From: Methylophaga sp. OBS3
GTDB lineage: Bacteria; Pseudomonadota; Gammaproteobacteria; Nitrosococcales; Methylophagaceae
DNA: 64,000 nt
Direction: 5' to 3'
Assembly: GCF_026319325.1 (NCBI RefSeq)
Contig: NZ_JAPDMU010000001.1
Location: forward strand, 310,001 to 374,000
The translations under genes were made by a program, and so were the position numbers. Within the stretch, counting starts at the first letter, position 1. Each line of letters begins with the position of its first letter. Shown here piece by piece: positions 1-10,025 of the stretch. The notes below the pieces were generated by a model that was given only the letters and a program-made list of their open reading frames with translations, did not search any database and was not told the origin of the DNA.

Positions 1-1
1 G

Positions 2-88
2 GCAATAGTCATATCAATATTAATAACCATTATCGCAATTTGGTTATTAGCACTGTTATTAAAACCGTTTGGCATCATATTGTTATAA
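2..88 (+). CDS. C-terminal end of a membrane protein (partial)
   Basis: An open frame enters from the left edge and stops with TAA at 86-88. The 28 visible residues are almost all hydrophobic (Ile/Leu/Ala) with one Trp and end KPFGIILL, as expected for a last transmembrane helix. The next gene on the same strand starts 78 bases further on. Too little is visible to assign a family, and a chance open frame in AT-rich DNA cannot be excluded. Confidence 0.4.
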   Translation, partial: AIVISILITIIAIWLLALLLKPFGIILL

Positions 89-166
89 AGCTCTCGCAAA
101 TTATTTCGCTTTGATGACAAACGGCGCATAATCAAACCATCTTGTTAACTCAGCAAGGAGTTACAG

Positions 167-574
167 ATGGAAACATTATTGCTGTCTTTACTTGGCTGGT
201 TATATCAACACACCGACTATGATGACATGGTGGTGTTACCCAATATCACCGTCACCGAAGTGGCAAACCTTTGCCAAAACTATGGTGTTGATTCCTTAGC
301 CGATTGCCAAGCCATGCAACTCAAAGGCTTTTATAACGAGCAGCGAACGATTTTTCTGCATGCCGATTTCCGACAAACGAACCTTCAAGATCAGTCTTGG
401 TTAGTTCATGAGTTAGTCCATTATCTGCAGTGGAAGCAGGGTGCTAATCAACAATGCTGGGGAAAGCTAGAAGCTGAAGCTTACCAAGTACAAGATGCTT
501 GGCTACAAGCGCATGGTATTAATGCCCAAACCGATCCGTTTAAATTGATCATGTTAGAAGCCGCTTGTGATTAG
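167..574 (+). CDS. Small HExxH-motif protein, putative zinc metallopeptidase-like
   Basis: A 135-residue protein with no signal peptide. A zinc-peptidase type motif HELVH lies at about residue 81, within SWLVHELVHYLQW, and an acidic stretch EAEAYQVQDAW follows about 20 residues later; its glutamates could supply a third metal ligand. The start is supported by AAGGAG six bases before the ATG. The motif suggests metal binding and perhaps proteolysis, but the protein is short for a peptidase and no substrate can be named. It converges with maeA, three bases separating the two stop codons. Treat it as a conserved hypothetical with an HExxH motif. Confidence 0.7.
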   Translation: METLLLSLLGWLYQHTDYDDMVVLPNITVTEVANLCQNYGVDSLADCQAMQLKGFYNEQRTIFLHADFRQTNLQDQSWLVHELVHYLQWKQGANQQCWGKLEAEAYQVQDAWLQAHGINAQTDPFKLIMLEAACD

Positions 575-577
575 CGC

Positions 578-2263
578 TTAAAGGCTGACTCTTTGGTAAT
601 GACGGTAGCTGGGTTGCCAGAAATGCTTATCAATAGCAGCTTTCAATTCACCATCATTCAGTGTCGGTGCTAAGCCATCTTGAAATGCTTGTTGGGCGAC
701 GGCAAAAGCGATTTGCTCACTAATCTGCCGGCTTTCGGATAATGGTGGTAATAAGGCTCTTCCATTATCTTGTTGAGCAGCTTTAGCTAAGACTGCACTC
801 GCCACCATTAGCAAACTATCGGTAATACGTGAAATATTGGCAGCAACAACCGCAAGACCTAACCCCGGAAAAATATAGCTGTTATTGCACTGGGCGATGG
901 TGTGGTGCTTATCATTTAGCGTAACGGGTAGAAAAGGGCTACCGGTTGCTACGAGTGCGTTACCTTCAGTCCAACGTAAAATGGATTCCGGCGTCGCCTC
1001 GATCTGTTTTGACGGATTGCTCAGTGGAAAAATAATTGGTTGCTTGCAGTGGCTGTACATGGCTTTAATCAAGGTGGCATCAAATAGTCCTGCCTTTCCT
1101 GATACACCAATTAAAACAGTTGGTTTAACGCCATCGACAACAGTTCTTAAATTAGCGCCTACGTTGAGACTATACGCCGTTAATTGACTGTTACTGGTTG
1201 CAAGTTTTTGCTGGAAGTTTGGCAAGTCTGGCAAACCCTCGGTGAGTAAGCCTTGGCGATCAACCATAAATATACGTTCGCGAGCGGCTTTATCGGTTAG
1301 CCCTTCAAGCTGCATTTGTTTGATGATCTGCTCTGCGATACCACAGCCAGCAGAGCCTGCACCAGCAAAGACGATGATCTGCTCTGATAGTTTTTCTTGT
1401 TTTTGATGACAGGCTGACAGAAGAGTGCCAACTGCAACCGCAGCGGTGCCTTGAATATCATCATTAAAACAGCACAATTTATCTCGATAACGCTCTAGCA
1501 ATGGCAGCGCTTTGCTTTGTTCAAAATCTTCAAATTGTAAAAGGGCTTCTGGCCAACGTTTTTGTAATGCCTCTATGAACTGTTCGATAAAAGCATCATA
1601 TTCTTCGCCGGTAATTCGCGGATGCTTCCAGCCAATGTACTGTGGGTCTTCAAGTAAGGTTGGATTGTTGGTGCCCACATCTAACATGATGGGTAATGTA
1701 TAAGCGGGACTGATACCGCCGCAAACCGTGTATAGCGAGAGTTTGCCAATGGGAATACCCATGCCACCCACACCTTGATCTCCTAAGCCTAAAATACGAC
1801 TACCATCAGTGACGACGATAACTTTGACATGTCGTTTGGTGGCGTTATGCAGAATGGCATCCAAATTATCGCGGTCTGGATAGCTAATAAATAAGCCACG
1901 GGCACGGCGATAAATCTCTGAAAAACGCTCACACGCATCACCCACAGTGGGGGTGTAAATAATGGGCATCATCTCTTCGAGATGTTGGCTAATCAGATAA
2001 TAAAATAGGGTTTCATTGGTATCTTGTACGCTACGTAGATAAATATGTTTATTGATAGGTTCGGCGCAACTTTGGAATTGTAAGTAGGCTCGTTCAGCCT
2101 GATCTTCAATAGATTCATAACGTGCTGGTAATAAACCATTTAGATTAAATGCTTGGCGTTCTTCAGCTGTGAAAGCCGTTCCTTTATTTAGCAACGATGT
2201 CGCCAATAATTGCGGGCCTGCGTACGGAATATAAATGGGATCCTGCATTGAACGAGTGACCAT
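578..2263 (-). CDS. maeA: NAD-dependent malic enzyme
   Basis: Oxidative decarboxylation of L-malate to pyruvate and CO2 with NAD+. The 561-residue product matches E. coli MaeA (565 residues) almost end to end, from [11 protein letters not shown] at the N-terminus through the conserved [18 protein letters not shown] segment, [26 protein letters not shown] (metal and substrate site) and the nucleotide-binding [13 protein letters not shown], to the C-terminal [11 protein letters not shown]. The frame stays open upstream to 2368, but the ATG at 2263 has AGGAG five bases before it and gives the family length, so I start there. In a methylotroph it would link the C4 acid pool to pyruvate. Confidence 0.96.
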   Translation of the reverse strand: MVTRSMQDPIYIPYAGPQLLATSLLNKGTAFTAEERQAFNLNGLLPARYESIEDQAERAYLQFQSCAEPINKHIYLRSVQDTNETLFYYLISQHLEEMMPIIYTPTVGDACERFSEIYRRARGLFISYPDRDNLDAILHNATKRHVKVIVVTDGSRILGLGDQGVGGMGIPIGKLSLYTVCGGISPAYTLPIMLDVGTNNPTLLEDPQYIGWKHPRITGEEYDAFIEQFIEALQKRWPEALLQFEDFEQSKALPLLERYRDKLCCFNDDIQGTAAVAVGTLLSACHQKQEKLSEQIIVFAGAGSAGCGIAEQIIKQMQLEGLTDKAARERIFMVDRQGLLTEGLPDLPNFQQKLATSNSQLTAYSLNVGANLRTVVDGVKPTVLIGVSGKAGLFDATLIKAMYSHCKQPIIFPLSNPSKQIEATPESILRWTEGNALVATGSPFLPVTLNDKHHTIAQCNNSYIFPGLGLAVVAANISRITDSLLMVASAVLAKAAQQDNGRALLPPLSESRQISEQIAFAVAQQAFQDGLAPTLNDGELKAAIDKHFWQPSYRHYQRVSL

Positions 2264-2405
2264 TACAGCTCCTAAGCATGAGAGTAGATATAAATACCAA
2301 GCATTGTCAGAAATCTGTCTATAACCGTACTCTTTTTGAAAGTTGACGTGCAAACTTCTGCATCGCATATTAGCCGGATATTAATAACAAGAGAGGGGAG
2401 CTGAA

Positions 2406-2738
2406 ATGAGGTTACGAGTTTTTTCCAGTATGGCGCTATTAATGAGTGCTAGTGCTGCGTTCGCCGGGGGTAGTAATGAGGTTGCTTCGGTGAGTTGTGG
2501 TGTGAGTGCGGCGATAGAAGTCGGTATGACTCCCGCAGATGTAAAAACACTATGCGGTCAAGGTTGGCAGCCAAGTTATATCAGTGAACACATTCGTGCG
2601 CGCAGTGATGGCACTGAAGATATTTTTCATAAATGGCTAGTTCATCCAACTGGCTTACCTGAGACTCATGTTGTTCTCAAAAATGGTGAGGTAGTCCGAA
2701 TCTTTACTAACAACATGACGCCATTACCATCCAAATAA
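2406..2738 (+). CDS. Small secreted protein, DUF2845-like
   Basis: A 110-residue protein with a clear Sec signal peptide (MRLRVFSSMALLMSASAAFA, cleavage near residue 20). The mature part has two cysteines about 19 residues apart, in VSCGVSA and TLCGQGWQP, that could form a disulfide in the periplasm. The pattern 'GMTPADVKTLCGQGWQP' followed by a strand-rich C-terminus resembles DUF2845-type periplasmic proteins of unknown role. GGGGAG lies six bases before the ATG. It is divergent from maeA and followed about 100 bases later by another small secreted protein. Confidence 0.75.
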   Translation: MRLRVFSSMALLMSASAAFAGGSNEVASVSCGVSAAIEVGMTPADVKTLCGQGWQPSYISEHIRARSDGTEDIFHKWLVHPTGLPETHVVLKNGEVVRIFTNNMTPLPSK

Positions 2739-2840
2739 AATTAGTTCACAGCAACTTCACAAAGTGCGGGATATTTTTGTTCACAACCAAGTCCTAGTAA
2801 CAACGCGACAAGGTGTTAATTGACATATCTGGGAGCAAAT

Positions 2841-3167
2841 ATGCACAAGATTGTTCTTAGCTCGCTTATCGCGGGTTTATTGGTAAGCACTGCGGCGATT
2901 GCCCAGCCCCCTCCGCCTGAAGCGGAGATGGATAACCAGCAATGTCTAACCATATCTGCGTTAGCTGGTGATTATTATCATCACAAGCAAGCAGGTAAAA
3001 CCAAAGAAGAAGTGCAACAAACATTGCGACCAGAATTTATGAATGATGAGTTTATTCGCATGATTGATTTGGCCATTAATTTGGCCTATACCTTTCCAGA
3101 TGGTTTGCCAGAAACCGAAGTTGAAGCGAAAGTTTATGAAGGATGTGAAAAACATCAAACGCCATAA
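2841..3167 (+). CDS. Small secreted protein of unknown function
   Basis: A 108-residue product with a signal peptide ending near ALA-type AAIAQ (about residue 21), then a proline run PPPPE. The mature protein has two cysteines (QQCLTIS and EGCEKH) and is acidic. The frame continues upstream to a TTG at 2820, but the ATG at 2841 has GGAG seven bases before it and begins the signal peptide correctly. I do not recognise a family. Size, orientation and secretion resemble the preceding gene, but no shared sequence is evident. Confidence 0.7.
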   Translation: MHKIVLSSLIAGLLVSTAAIAQPPPPEAEMDNQQCLTISALAGDYYHHKQAGKTKEEVQQTLRPEFMNDEFIRMIDLAINLAYTFPDGLPETEVEAKVYEGCEKHQTP

Positions 3168-3258
3168 TCAAAATTAAACTTGGGTATGGGTTGATATTCA
3201 CTAGTCAATCTGCACAATAAACCTTGTAATAAGAAGCGGCACTAAGGCAAAAATAACA

Positions 3259-5136
3259 ATGAAAAATGGACAGTCAGGGATAAGTCGTCTTGGGTTCTGG
3301 TTAGGCATCACATTAGTTGTGATTATGCTTATCCTCGTGATGGTGCAAATAGATAGACAGTGGACGCGGATGGATGACATGCGTCGTGTCATGGACGAAC
3401 AAGCCAAAGATATTCGTAGTAGTCGCACAGTATTAAGAGAGTTAGAACAAGCACTTCGTAACGGCCAGTTTAATTCCGGTAACGTTTCTGCGTCTCAGCT
3501 GGGTGCTGAGATAAAAGGCGATGCTTTTGATCGCGCACGTCGGGCCTTGGAAAACGATGATTTTGCCCAAGGTGACTGGTTACGTTTGGCTTTTGCCAGT
3601 GGCTTAAAAACGCTGACCCCTTTGGTCTCTGCTGATGCCTATTCCTCGGATGTTCAAAACTATGTGTTAGAAACATTGTTAATCCGCGATCCAGATACTT
3701 TGGAATGGAGCGGTTTACTTGCTAATGACTGGCAAGTTTCTGAAGATGGTTTAACGATTACCTTTACCTTAAAACGCGGCATCAACTTTTCCGATGGTGA
3801 ACCTTTAACGGCCAAAGATGTGGCCTTTACTTTCGAATTTATCATGACTGAGGCGATTGCTGCACCGCGTGCTCGTGCTTATTTATCGCGTATTGCCAGT
3901 GTGACGGCGTTAGATGACTACACAGTCGAATTTGTGTTTAGCGAGCCTTATTACAATAGCCTGCAATTGGCTGGTGGACTGGAAATATTGCCAGAACATT
4001 TTTATCGTCGTTATTTAGACAGCCCACGTGAGTTTAATGAAAGTCGGGGTTTGTTAATGGGCTCAGGTCCATATCGTTTAGCCGATCCAGAAAACTGGAC
4101 ACCCGATCAAGGCGCCGTCGAGTTGATTCGAAATGCTCGTTATTGGGGGCCTGTTGAAACCTCATTTGATCGGGTGCTTTGGCGAATTATTGAAAATGAT
4201 AGTGCACGGTTAACGACATTCCGTAACGGTGATATTGATATTTATAATGCTTTGCCTCGTGAATATGAAAAGCTGTTGGAAGATAAAGCGATCACGGAGC
4301 GTAGTCAGCATTTCGAATATATGAGTCCAACGGCCGGTTATAGCTTTATTGCCTGGAATCAAACCCGCGGCGGCGAGCCATCACGTTTTGCTGACAAACG
4401 GGTACGTGAAGCAATGTCATTATTGACTGATGTTGACCGTGTTCTTGATGAGATTTTCTTAGGTTATGGTCAGCCAGCAGCAAGTCCATTTATGGATGGT
4501 TCTGATCAACATGATCCTGCAAATATGCCGATGCCGCATGATATTGAAAAAGCTAAGGCTTTACTTGAAGAAGCTGGCTTTATTGATCGTAATGGTGACG
4601 GCATCTTGGAGTCAGAAGCAGGCGAGCCATTTTCTTTTGAACTGACATTCTTCCAAGATAGTGACGATACCCGTCGTATGGTGCTGTTCTTACGAGACAT
4701 TTATGCCCGTGCCGGTATTGTCGTGAAACCCAAGCCGACTGAATGGTCAATTATGGTCGAAAATATTCTGCAAAAGAATTTTGATGCCATTACCTTGGCT
4801 TGGACATCGGGTATTGAAATCGACATTTACCAAATGTTCCATTCAAGCCAAACCGTTGAAGGTGGCGATAACTTCATTAACTATAAAAACCCTGAGTTGG
4901 ATAAAGTGATTGATGCCGCTCGGGCTGAAGTTGATGAAGCAAAACGTATGAAGTTGTGGCATGAAGCAGAACGTATTTTGGTTGAAGACCAGCCATACAC
5001 CTTCTTGTTCCGACGCAACACCATGGCGTTTGTTGATAAGCGAATTAAAAATCTTGAAAAAACAGGATTAGGATTAAACCTAATGTCTGTGCCTGTTGAG
5101 ATTTATGTTCCGGCTGATTTACAAACACAGCGATAG
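3259..5136 (+). CDS. Peptide-type ABC transporter substrate-binding protein, membrane-anchored
   Basis: A 625-residue family 5 extracellular solute-binding protein (DppA/OppA/YejA type). An N-terminal helix at residues 11-31 has no obvious cleavage site and is followed by a charged, probably coiled-coil stretch (about 32-70), so the protein is probably tethered to the inner membrane. The binding domain (about 95-600) shows family landmarks such as the LLANDWQVSEDGLTITFTL region, FSDGEPLTAKDVAFTFE and MGSGPYRLA. It is the first of four tightly packed genes encoding a full importer. The ligand is unknown; the family takes peptides, nickel chelates and sugars. The lone AAGG upstream of the ATG is a weak ribosome site. 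Confidence 0.9.
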   Translation: MKNGQSGISRLGFWLGITLVVIMLILVMVQIDRQWTRMDDMRRVMDEQAKDIRSSRTVLRELEQALRNGQFNSGNVSASQLGAEIKGDAFDRARRALENDDFAQGDWLRLAFASGLKTLTPLVSADAYSSDVQNYVLETLLIRDPDTLEWSGLLANDWQVSEDGLTITFTLKRGINFSDGEPLTAKDVAFTFEFIMTEAIAAPRARAYLSRIASVTALDDYTVEFVFSEPYYNSLQLAGGLEILPEHFYRRYLDSPREFNESRGLLMGSGPYRLADPENWTPDQGAVELIRNARYWGPVETSFDRVLWRIIENDSARLTTFRNGDIDIYNALPREYEKLLEDKAITERSQHFEYMSPTAGYSFIAWNQTRGGEPSRFADKRVREAMSLLTDVDRVLDEIFLGYGQPAASPFMDGSDQHDPANMPMPHDIEKAKALLEEAGFIDRNGDGILESEAGEPFSFELTFFQDSDDTRRMVLFLRDIYARAGIVVKPKPTEWSIMVENILQKNFDAITLAWTSGIEIDIYQMFHSSQTVEGGDNFINYKNPELDKVIDAARAEVDEAKRMKLWHEAERILVEDQPYTFLFRRNTMAFVDKRIKNLEKTGLGLNLMSVPVEIYVPADLQTQR

Positions 5137-5142
5137 TTTTTA

Positions 5143-6525
5143 ATGCTGAATTACTTATTACGCCGACTATTGCTTATGGTACCCACCTTGCTGGGTATCA
5201 CACTGGTCGTATTTGTGGTGATGGCTGCGGCACCAGGCGGTATTAGTGCCCAATCTTTGGTTGACGGTATGGAATTGGAACCTCAGAGCCGTCAAGCGCT
5301 AGAAGAGTACTACAACAAACTTTATGGGCTCGATCAGCCAGCACCGGTTCAATACGCTCGTTGGTTAAACAATATTTCCCCAATTGGCTTTGAACGAAAT
5401 CCAGATGGCACTATGGGCGCTTTTTCATTGTGGAAGGGCATCGATTTGGGCACCAGTTTTCGTTATGGCCGACCGGTAACTGACTTGCTGGCTGAGCGAC
5501 TTCCCATCACCTTGTTGCTTAACCTCATTTCGATACCCCTTATTTATGCTTTGGCGATTGGTATTGGTGTTCAAGCGGCGCGAGATAGAGGCGGGCGTTT
5601 TGACGTTAGCTCTAATATTTTCCTATTAGCGCTTTGGTCGGTACCGAGTATGCTGGCGGGCGTTTTATTTATTGGTTTTTTTGCTTCTGAGCAGTATTGG
5701 CGATGGTTCCCAACCGGTGGCTTAATGCGCCGAGAAACTGCGAGTGAAACTTTCCTGCCATTATTTTCAAGCTTTACTGATGTATTAATTGTGTTTGCCT
5801 GTGTTGCCGTCATCACTTTGCTATTGATTCAAGCTGTGCGTTACCTCAAGACAATGCACCGACAGTGGTTAGGTCTTGGTTTAGGCGCTGTTTTAGGTTT
5901 TATGATGGCGACCGATCTGCAAGGTCAATGGTTTAGCTTGCTACATGTCTTTTTAATGTTGGTGTTGGCGGCATTAATGCGTTTGTTGTGTGGCCTGCAG
6001 AACTTACCCATGCGACTTATTATCGCGGGCACATTAGGCCTCGCATTAGGCCTTGGTTTGGCAGCGGCTTTTGGTGTCACTGCATTACAAAAAGGCTATT
6101 TGTTTGACCGTTTCTGGCACTTGGTTTTGCCAATCATTGCGTTGTCATATGGTGGTTTGGCTTTCTTGGCAAAACTCACTCGCTCTTCATTATTAGAGAA
6201 CCTAGCTGCCGATTATGCCCGAACGGCCAGAGCCAAAGGTGTTGATGAGGAATCGGTATTGTGGCGACATGTGTTTCGAAACTCATTGTTACCGCTCATT
6301 ACCGTATCCGCAACGCTACTACCAAGTTTGTTGGCGGGCTCTGTGATTGTAGAGAGTATTTTTAGTATCGATGGTATGGGTAAGCTCGCGGTTGAAGCAG
6401 TACAGACTCGAGATAGAGAGCTAGTGCTATCGGTCACGTTAATTTCTGGTGTACTGACCTTAATTGGTTATTTGTTGGCTGATATTGCCTACGCCATCGT
6501 CGATCCGAGGGTGAGTTATGACTGA
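5143..6525 (+). CDS. ABC transporter permease, DppB/OppB/YejB type, with extra segment
   Basis: Inner-membrane permease of the importer. The N-terminus MLNYLLRRLLLMVPTLLGIT is the classic DppB/YejB start, and the coupling helix region SLLENLAADYARTARAKGVD precedes the GSVIVESIF segment typical of the family. At 460 residues it is about 100 longer than usual. The extra length lies around residues 210-320 and holds additional hydrophobic helices between the family's normal halves. It starts six bases after the binding-protein stop with no strong ribosome site, so translation is probably coupled. The next permease overlaps its end by eight bases. Confidence 0.92.
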   Translation: MLNYLLRRLLLMVPTLLGITLVVFVVMAAAPGGISAQSLVDGMELEPQSRQALEEYYNKLYGLDQPAPVQYARWLNNISPIGFERNPDGTMGAFSLWKGIDLGTSFRYGRPVTDLLAERLPITLLLNLISIPLIYALAIGIGVQAARDRGGRFDVSSNIFLLALWSVPSMLAGVLFIGFFASEQYWRWFPTGGLMRRETASETFLPLFSSFTDVLIVFACVAVITLLLIQAVRYLKTMHRQWLGLGLGAVLGFMMATDLQGQWFSLLHVFLMLVLAALMRLLCGLQNLPMRLIIAGTLGLALGLGLAAAFGVTALQKGYLFDRFWHLVLPIIALSYGGLAFLAKLTRSSLLENLAADYARTARAKGVDEESVLWRHVFRNSLLPLITVSATLLPSLLAGSVIVESIFSIDGMGKLAVEAVQTRDRELVLSVTLISGVLTLIGYLLADIAYAIVDPRVSYD

Positions 6526-7714
6526 GCAAACATCAGCAAAACTTGCACAACAACCCACAAAGCCATGGATAAAACAGGTGTTATCGGCGTTACTAAAACG
6601 TCATAGTGCACGTTTAGGCATTATTTGGATTGGCATTCTGGTATTTATCGCCACATTTTCGCCGTTCTTAGCCAGTAGCCATCCGCTTTATATGGTGGTG
6701 GATGGACAGTCATCGAGTCCGCTGATGCGTCATTTGTCAGTACAAGACTGGGTTTGGTTATCTGCGTTTCTAGCAGTGTTAGTGGTGTTGAAGTGGGCTA
6801 GGCCGCTATGGCAAAAGTTGGTGGTTTGGTTTGGGTTGGTTTTAATCAGTTCGGTCATTGCTAATTTGTTTGTTGCGCCACCTAACTTGGTTATCTATGA
6901 GCAATATCGAGAAATGCAGGCTGAAGGAAAGATAGATAGCGTGATTTATGCGCCTATCCCATATTCGGCAAAAGATTATTTGCGAGACTATGCTGATACC
7001 GGCATTGAGGCACCACTTGAAGCCGAGGGGCGGACGCATTGGTTGGGTACTGATGAAAACGGCGCTGATGTGGCCTCAAGGATGATTCATGCTTCACGTA
7101 TTGCTTTGGGTATCGGGTTTATAGCAACCGGTATTGCCTTGGTAATCGGCACCATTATTGGTGGTCTGATGGGCTATTTCTCAGGCATCATCGATATGAT
7201 TGGGATGCGCCTTGTTGAAATTTTTGAAGCCATCCCGACTTTATTTTTACTGTTATCCTTCGTGGCGTTTTTCGGACGCTCTATTTATATGATGATGGTG
7301 ATTATCGGGATTACCGCATGGTCCGGTTACGCCCGTTATGTTCGCGCCGAGTTCTTAAAACTTCGTCAGCAAGATTTTGTGCAAGCTGCCGTTGCTTGTG
7401 GTTTGCCGCTTCGATCGATTCTGTTTAGGCATATGTTGCCAAATGGTTTAGCACCCTTACTGGTTGCCACTAGCTTCGGTGTGGCTTCTGCGATTTTGGC
7501 TGAAGCAACGTTGAGCTTCTTGGGGCTTGGTTTAATTGACGATCCATCTTGGGGCCAACTGTTGAATCAAGCTGTGCAGTCATCAACTTTTAATTGGTGG
7601 CTTGCGGTATTTCCTGGTGGCGCAATCTTCATGACAGTGTTTGCTTATAACCTACTAGGTGAGGCTTTGCGTGATGCGGTTGATCCACACACCAACCGGA
7701 GCCGTCAGGCATGA
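6518..7714 (+). CDS. ABC transporter permease, DppC/OppC/YejE type, with N-terminal insertion
   Basis: Second permease of the importer, 398 residues against about 300 for DppC. The usual N-terminal helix (about 33-53, IIWIGILVFIATFSPFLA) is followed by an inserted region (about 60-165) with one or two more helices and a soluble loop. The normal core then begins at HWLGTDENGADVASRMIHASR and continues through GLMGYFSGIIDM and the EFLKLRQQDFVQAAVACGLP coupling segment. It overlaps the upstream permease by eight bases and the downstream ATPase by four (ATGA), showing a single translationally coupled operon. Confidence 0.92.
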   Translation: MTEQTSAKLAQQPTKPWIKQVLSALLKRHSARLGIIWIGILVFIATFSPFLASSHPLYMVVDGQSSSPLMRHLSVQDWVWLSAFLAVLVVLKWARPLWQKLVVWFGLVLISSVIANLFVAPPNLVIYEQYREMQAEGKIDSVIYAPIPYSAKDYLRDYADTGIEAPLEAEGRTHWLGTDENGADVASRMIHASRIALGIGFIATGIALVIGTIIGGLMGYFSGIIDMIGMRLVEIFEAIPTLFLLLSFVAFFGRSIYMMMVIIGITAWSGYARYVRAEFLKLRQQDFVQAAVACGLPLRSILFRHMLPNGLAPLLVATSFGVASAILAEATLSFLGLGLIDDPSWGQLLNQAVQSSTFNWWLAVFPGGAIFMTVFAYNLLGEALRDAVDPHTNRSRQA

Positions 7715-9372
7715 AGCTGCTCGAAATCAATAATCTGAGCACTGATCTCGGTGGTGAAGGGCAGTGGAAGTCAGTCGTTAAGCAGCTCAGCTTAAGTATC
7801 ATGCCCGGCGAAACCTATTGTTTGGTAGGTGAGTCAGGTAGTGGTAAATCTGTCACGGCATTATCCATCATGGGCTTGTTGCCGGAAAAGCGCTTTCGCC
7901 ACCCTGAGGGTAGTGTTCGTTTATTTACGGATGAGCATCCAGATGGTTTATCGGTATTAGGTGCCGATAACGAACAAATGCGTCAGATTCGCGGCAGTAA
8001 AATTGCCATGATCTTTCAAGAGCCAATGACCTCTCTGAATCCAGTTCAGACAATTGGTGAGCAACTTGATGAAGCTTTGCAGTTGCACCGGCCTGACTGG
8101 TCGGCAGAAAAGCGTAAACAATGTGTGCTTGAAGCGCTAACTGAAGTACGTATCCCAGAGCCTGAAAGTCGGATTCGCGAATATCCGCACCGTTTATCTG
8201 GTGGTCAAAGGCAACGTGTCATGATCGCCATGGCGCTCATCTGTGAGCCAGCGTTATTGATTGCAGATGAACCGACTACGGCTTTGGATGTAACCGTTCA
8301 GGCCGAAATCCTTAAGCTGATGAAAGAGCTGCAACAGCGTTATGGGATGGGCATGTTATTCATTACCCATGATTTTGGTGTGGTTGCGAAAATTGCCGAT
8401 AAAGTGGGGGTTATGCGTTATGGAGAGTTGGTTGAAACAGGGGCAACTGCCGATTTACTCCGAAACCCACAACATCCTTATACGCAAAGTTTGATTGCTG
8501 CATTACCTGAGAGATTACCAAGACCAAAGCGTCCAGAAAAACACCCTCAAGCGTTATTAGAAGTTAAAGATCTCGCCGTACACTTCCCTGTACGTCGAGG
8601 CATTATGCGACGTGTAGTTGATCATTTTCGCGCGGTGGATGGTGTGTCTTTCTCTGTGAATGCTGGAGAAATTGTCGCGCTAGTTGGCGAGTCTGGTTGT
8701 GGCAAAACAACCTTAGGCAGAGCGATCCTTAGACTCCAAGATGTTACCCATGGCGAGATTTTGTTAAATGGGCAAAACATTACCCACCTAACGTCAAAAG
8801 AAATTCGTCCACTACGTCGCCAAATGCAAGTTGTATTTCAAGATCCTGGTGCGAGTTTAAACCCACGGTTACCGATTCATACCTCGTTGGTAGAGCCTAT
8901 GCGAGTGCATGGTATTGGTCAGGATGATGCCGAGCGAACAGATAGGGCGGCAAAATTTTTAGAGCGTGTGGAAATGCCAGCAGATAGTCTTTGGCGATAT
9001 CCTCATGAGTTTTCTGGTGGTCAGCGTCAACGTTTGGCTATCGCCCGTGCTTTGGTGTTAGAGCCAAAGTTTATTCTCTGTGATGAAATCACCTCTGCTT
9101 TAGATGTTTCAGTGCAGGCCGGTATTTTGAAGTTATTACGTCAATTGGTTGATGAAGAAAATATTGGCATGCTGTTCATCACCCACAACATGGGTGTAGT
9201 CGATTATTTAGCTGATCGAATGTTGGTCATGCATCAAGCTAAGTTTGTAGAAACTGGCGAAACTCGTACGGTTATGCAAACGCCAACAAGTGATTACACG
9301 CGAACATTATTGGATGCGGTTCCACGCCTTGATGACAGCTTTCTTGCAAGTGGAGCGTTACAGTCAGTCTAA
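7711..9372 (+). CDS. ABC transporter ATP-binding protein with two fused ATPase domains, YejF-like
   Basis: Energises the importer. The 553-residue protein has two complete ABC domains in tandem, as in E. coli YejF: Walker A GESGSGKS at residues 40-47 and GESGCGKT near residue 326, and signatures LSGGQRQRV and FSGGQRQRL. Walker B is followed by DEPTTALD in the first domain and DEITSALD in the second, where the usual Pro is Ile. Each domain ends with the short C-terminal extension typical of oligopeptide ATPases (NPQHPYTQSL). The start overlaps the permease stop in ATGA. Its last nine bases overlap the convergent tesA gene. Confidence 0.95.
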   Translation: MKLLEINNLSTDLGGEGQWKSVVKQLSLSIMPGETYCLVGESGSGKSVTALSIMGLLPEKRFRHPEGSVRLFTDEHPDGLSVLGADNEQMRQIRGSKIAMIFQEPMTSLNPVQTIGEQLDEALQLHRPDWSAEKRKQCVLEALTEVRIPEPESRIREYPHRLSGGQRQRVMIAMALICEPALLIADEPTTALDVTVQAEILKLMKELQQRYGMGMLFITHDFGVVAKIADKVGVMRYGELVETGATADLLRNPQHPYTQSLIAALPERLPRPKRPEKHPQALLEVKDLAVHFPVRRGIMRRVVDHFRAVDGVSFSVNAGEIVALVGESGCGKTTLGRAILRLQDVTHGEILLNGQNITHLTSKEIRPLRRQMQVVFQDPGASLNPRLPIHTSLVEPMRVHGIGQDDAERTDRAAKFLERVEMPADSLWRYPHEFSGGQRQRLAIARALVLEPKFILCDEITSALDVSVQAGILKLLRQLVDEENIGMLFITHNMGVVDYLADRMLVMHQAKFVETGETRTVMQTPTSDYTRTLLDAVPRLDDSFLASGALQSV

Positions 9373-9996
9373 TAAACTGGCCAATGCTGGCCAAATATTA
9401 TCCAGAATTTTGGGTTGAGCCGCTGCGGTTGGATGAATACCATCCGCCTGCATCATGCCTTCATCGTCATAGATATCGACCAACATAAATGGCAATAAAG
9501 CCGTATCGTACTGTTCAGCCAAACTGCTATAGATGTTACGAAAAGCTTGGGTATAGGCGGCCCCGTAATTGGGTGGGATTTCGATACCTAATAACAGCAC
9601 ACGGGCATCCGCTTGGGCTAATTGAATCATGTCAGCTAAACGCTGTTTGATAGCCGAAGGTTGAAAGCCGCGTAAACCATCATTGCCTCCGAGGGCAATA
9701 ACCACAATTCCGGGATTGTGTTTATCGAGCAGGGCCGGTAGGCGGCGTAAACCGCCATCAGTTGTTTCACCGCTGATACTGGCATTAACTACTTGCCAGT
9801 CTCCCGCTTCAGACTGCAATTTTTGGCGAAGCAGGTTGACCCAACCAGCATCATTGTCGATGCCATAGGCGGCACTGAGACTGTCACCTAAAACCAGCAT
9901 TGTTTTGTTATCGTCTGCATACGCCGCTGGCGCTAACAATAGATAGGTTAAAGTCAGTAAAGAAATGAACTTTTGTAGTAATAATCGGGTTCTCAT
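9364..9996 (-). CDS. tesA: Periplasmic GDSL esterase / acyl-CoA thioesterase I
   Basis: Hydrolyses acyl thioesters, esters and lysophospholipids in the periplasm (TesA/ApeA/PldC of E. coli). Block I has the nucleophile in LVLGDSLSAAYG, block III is GGNDGLRG and block V is DGIHPTAAAQ, giving the Ser-Asp-His triad. The N-terminus MRTRLLLQKFISLLTLTYLLLAPAAYA... is a signal peptide. I chose the ATG at 9996 (210 residues) because the longer frame would overlap the divergent ATPase gene and precede the signal peptide. The divergent arrangement tesA / ybbA-ybbP is the same as in E. coli. Confidence 0.95.
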   Translation of the reverse strand: MRTRLLLQKFISLLTLTYLLLAPAAYADDNKTMLVLGDSLSAAYGIDNDAGWVNLLRQKLQSEAGDWQVVNASISGETTDGGLRRLPALLDKHNPGIVVIALGGNDGLRGFQPSAIKQRLADMIQLAQADARVLLLGIEIPPNYGAAYTQAFRNIYSSLAEQYDTALLPFMLVDIYDDEGMMQADGIHPTAAAQPKILDNIWPALASLLD

Positions 9997-10025
9997 AGCC
10001 AAACATACTTTTCCAAGAGGTAACA

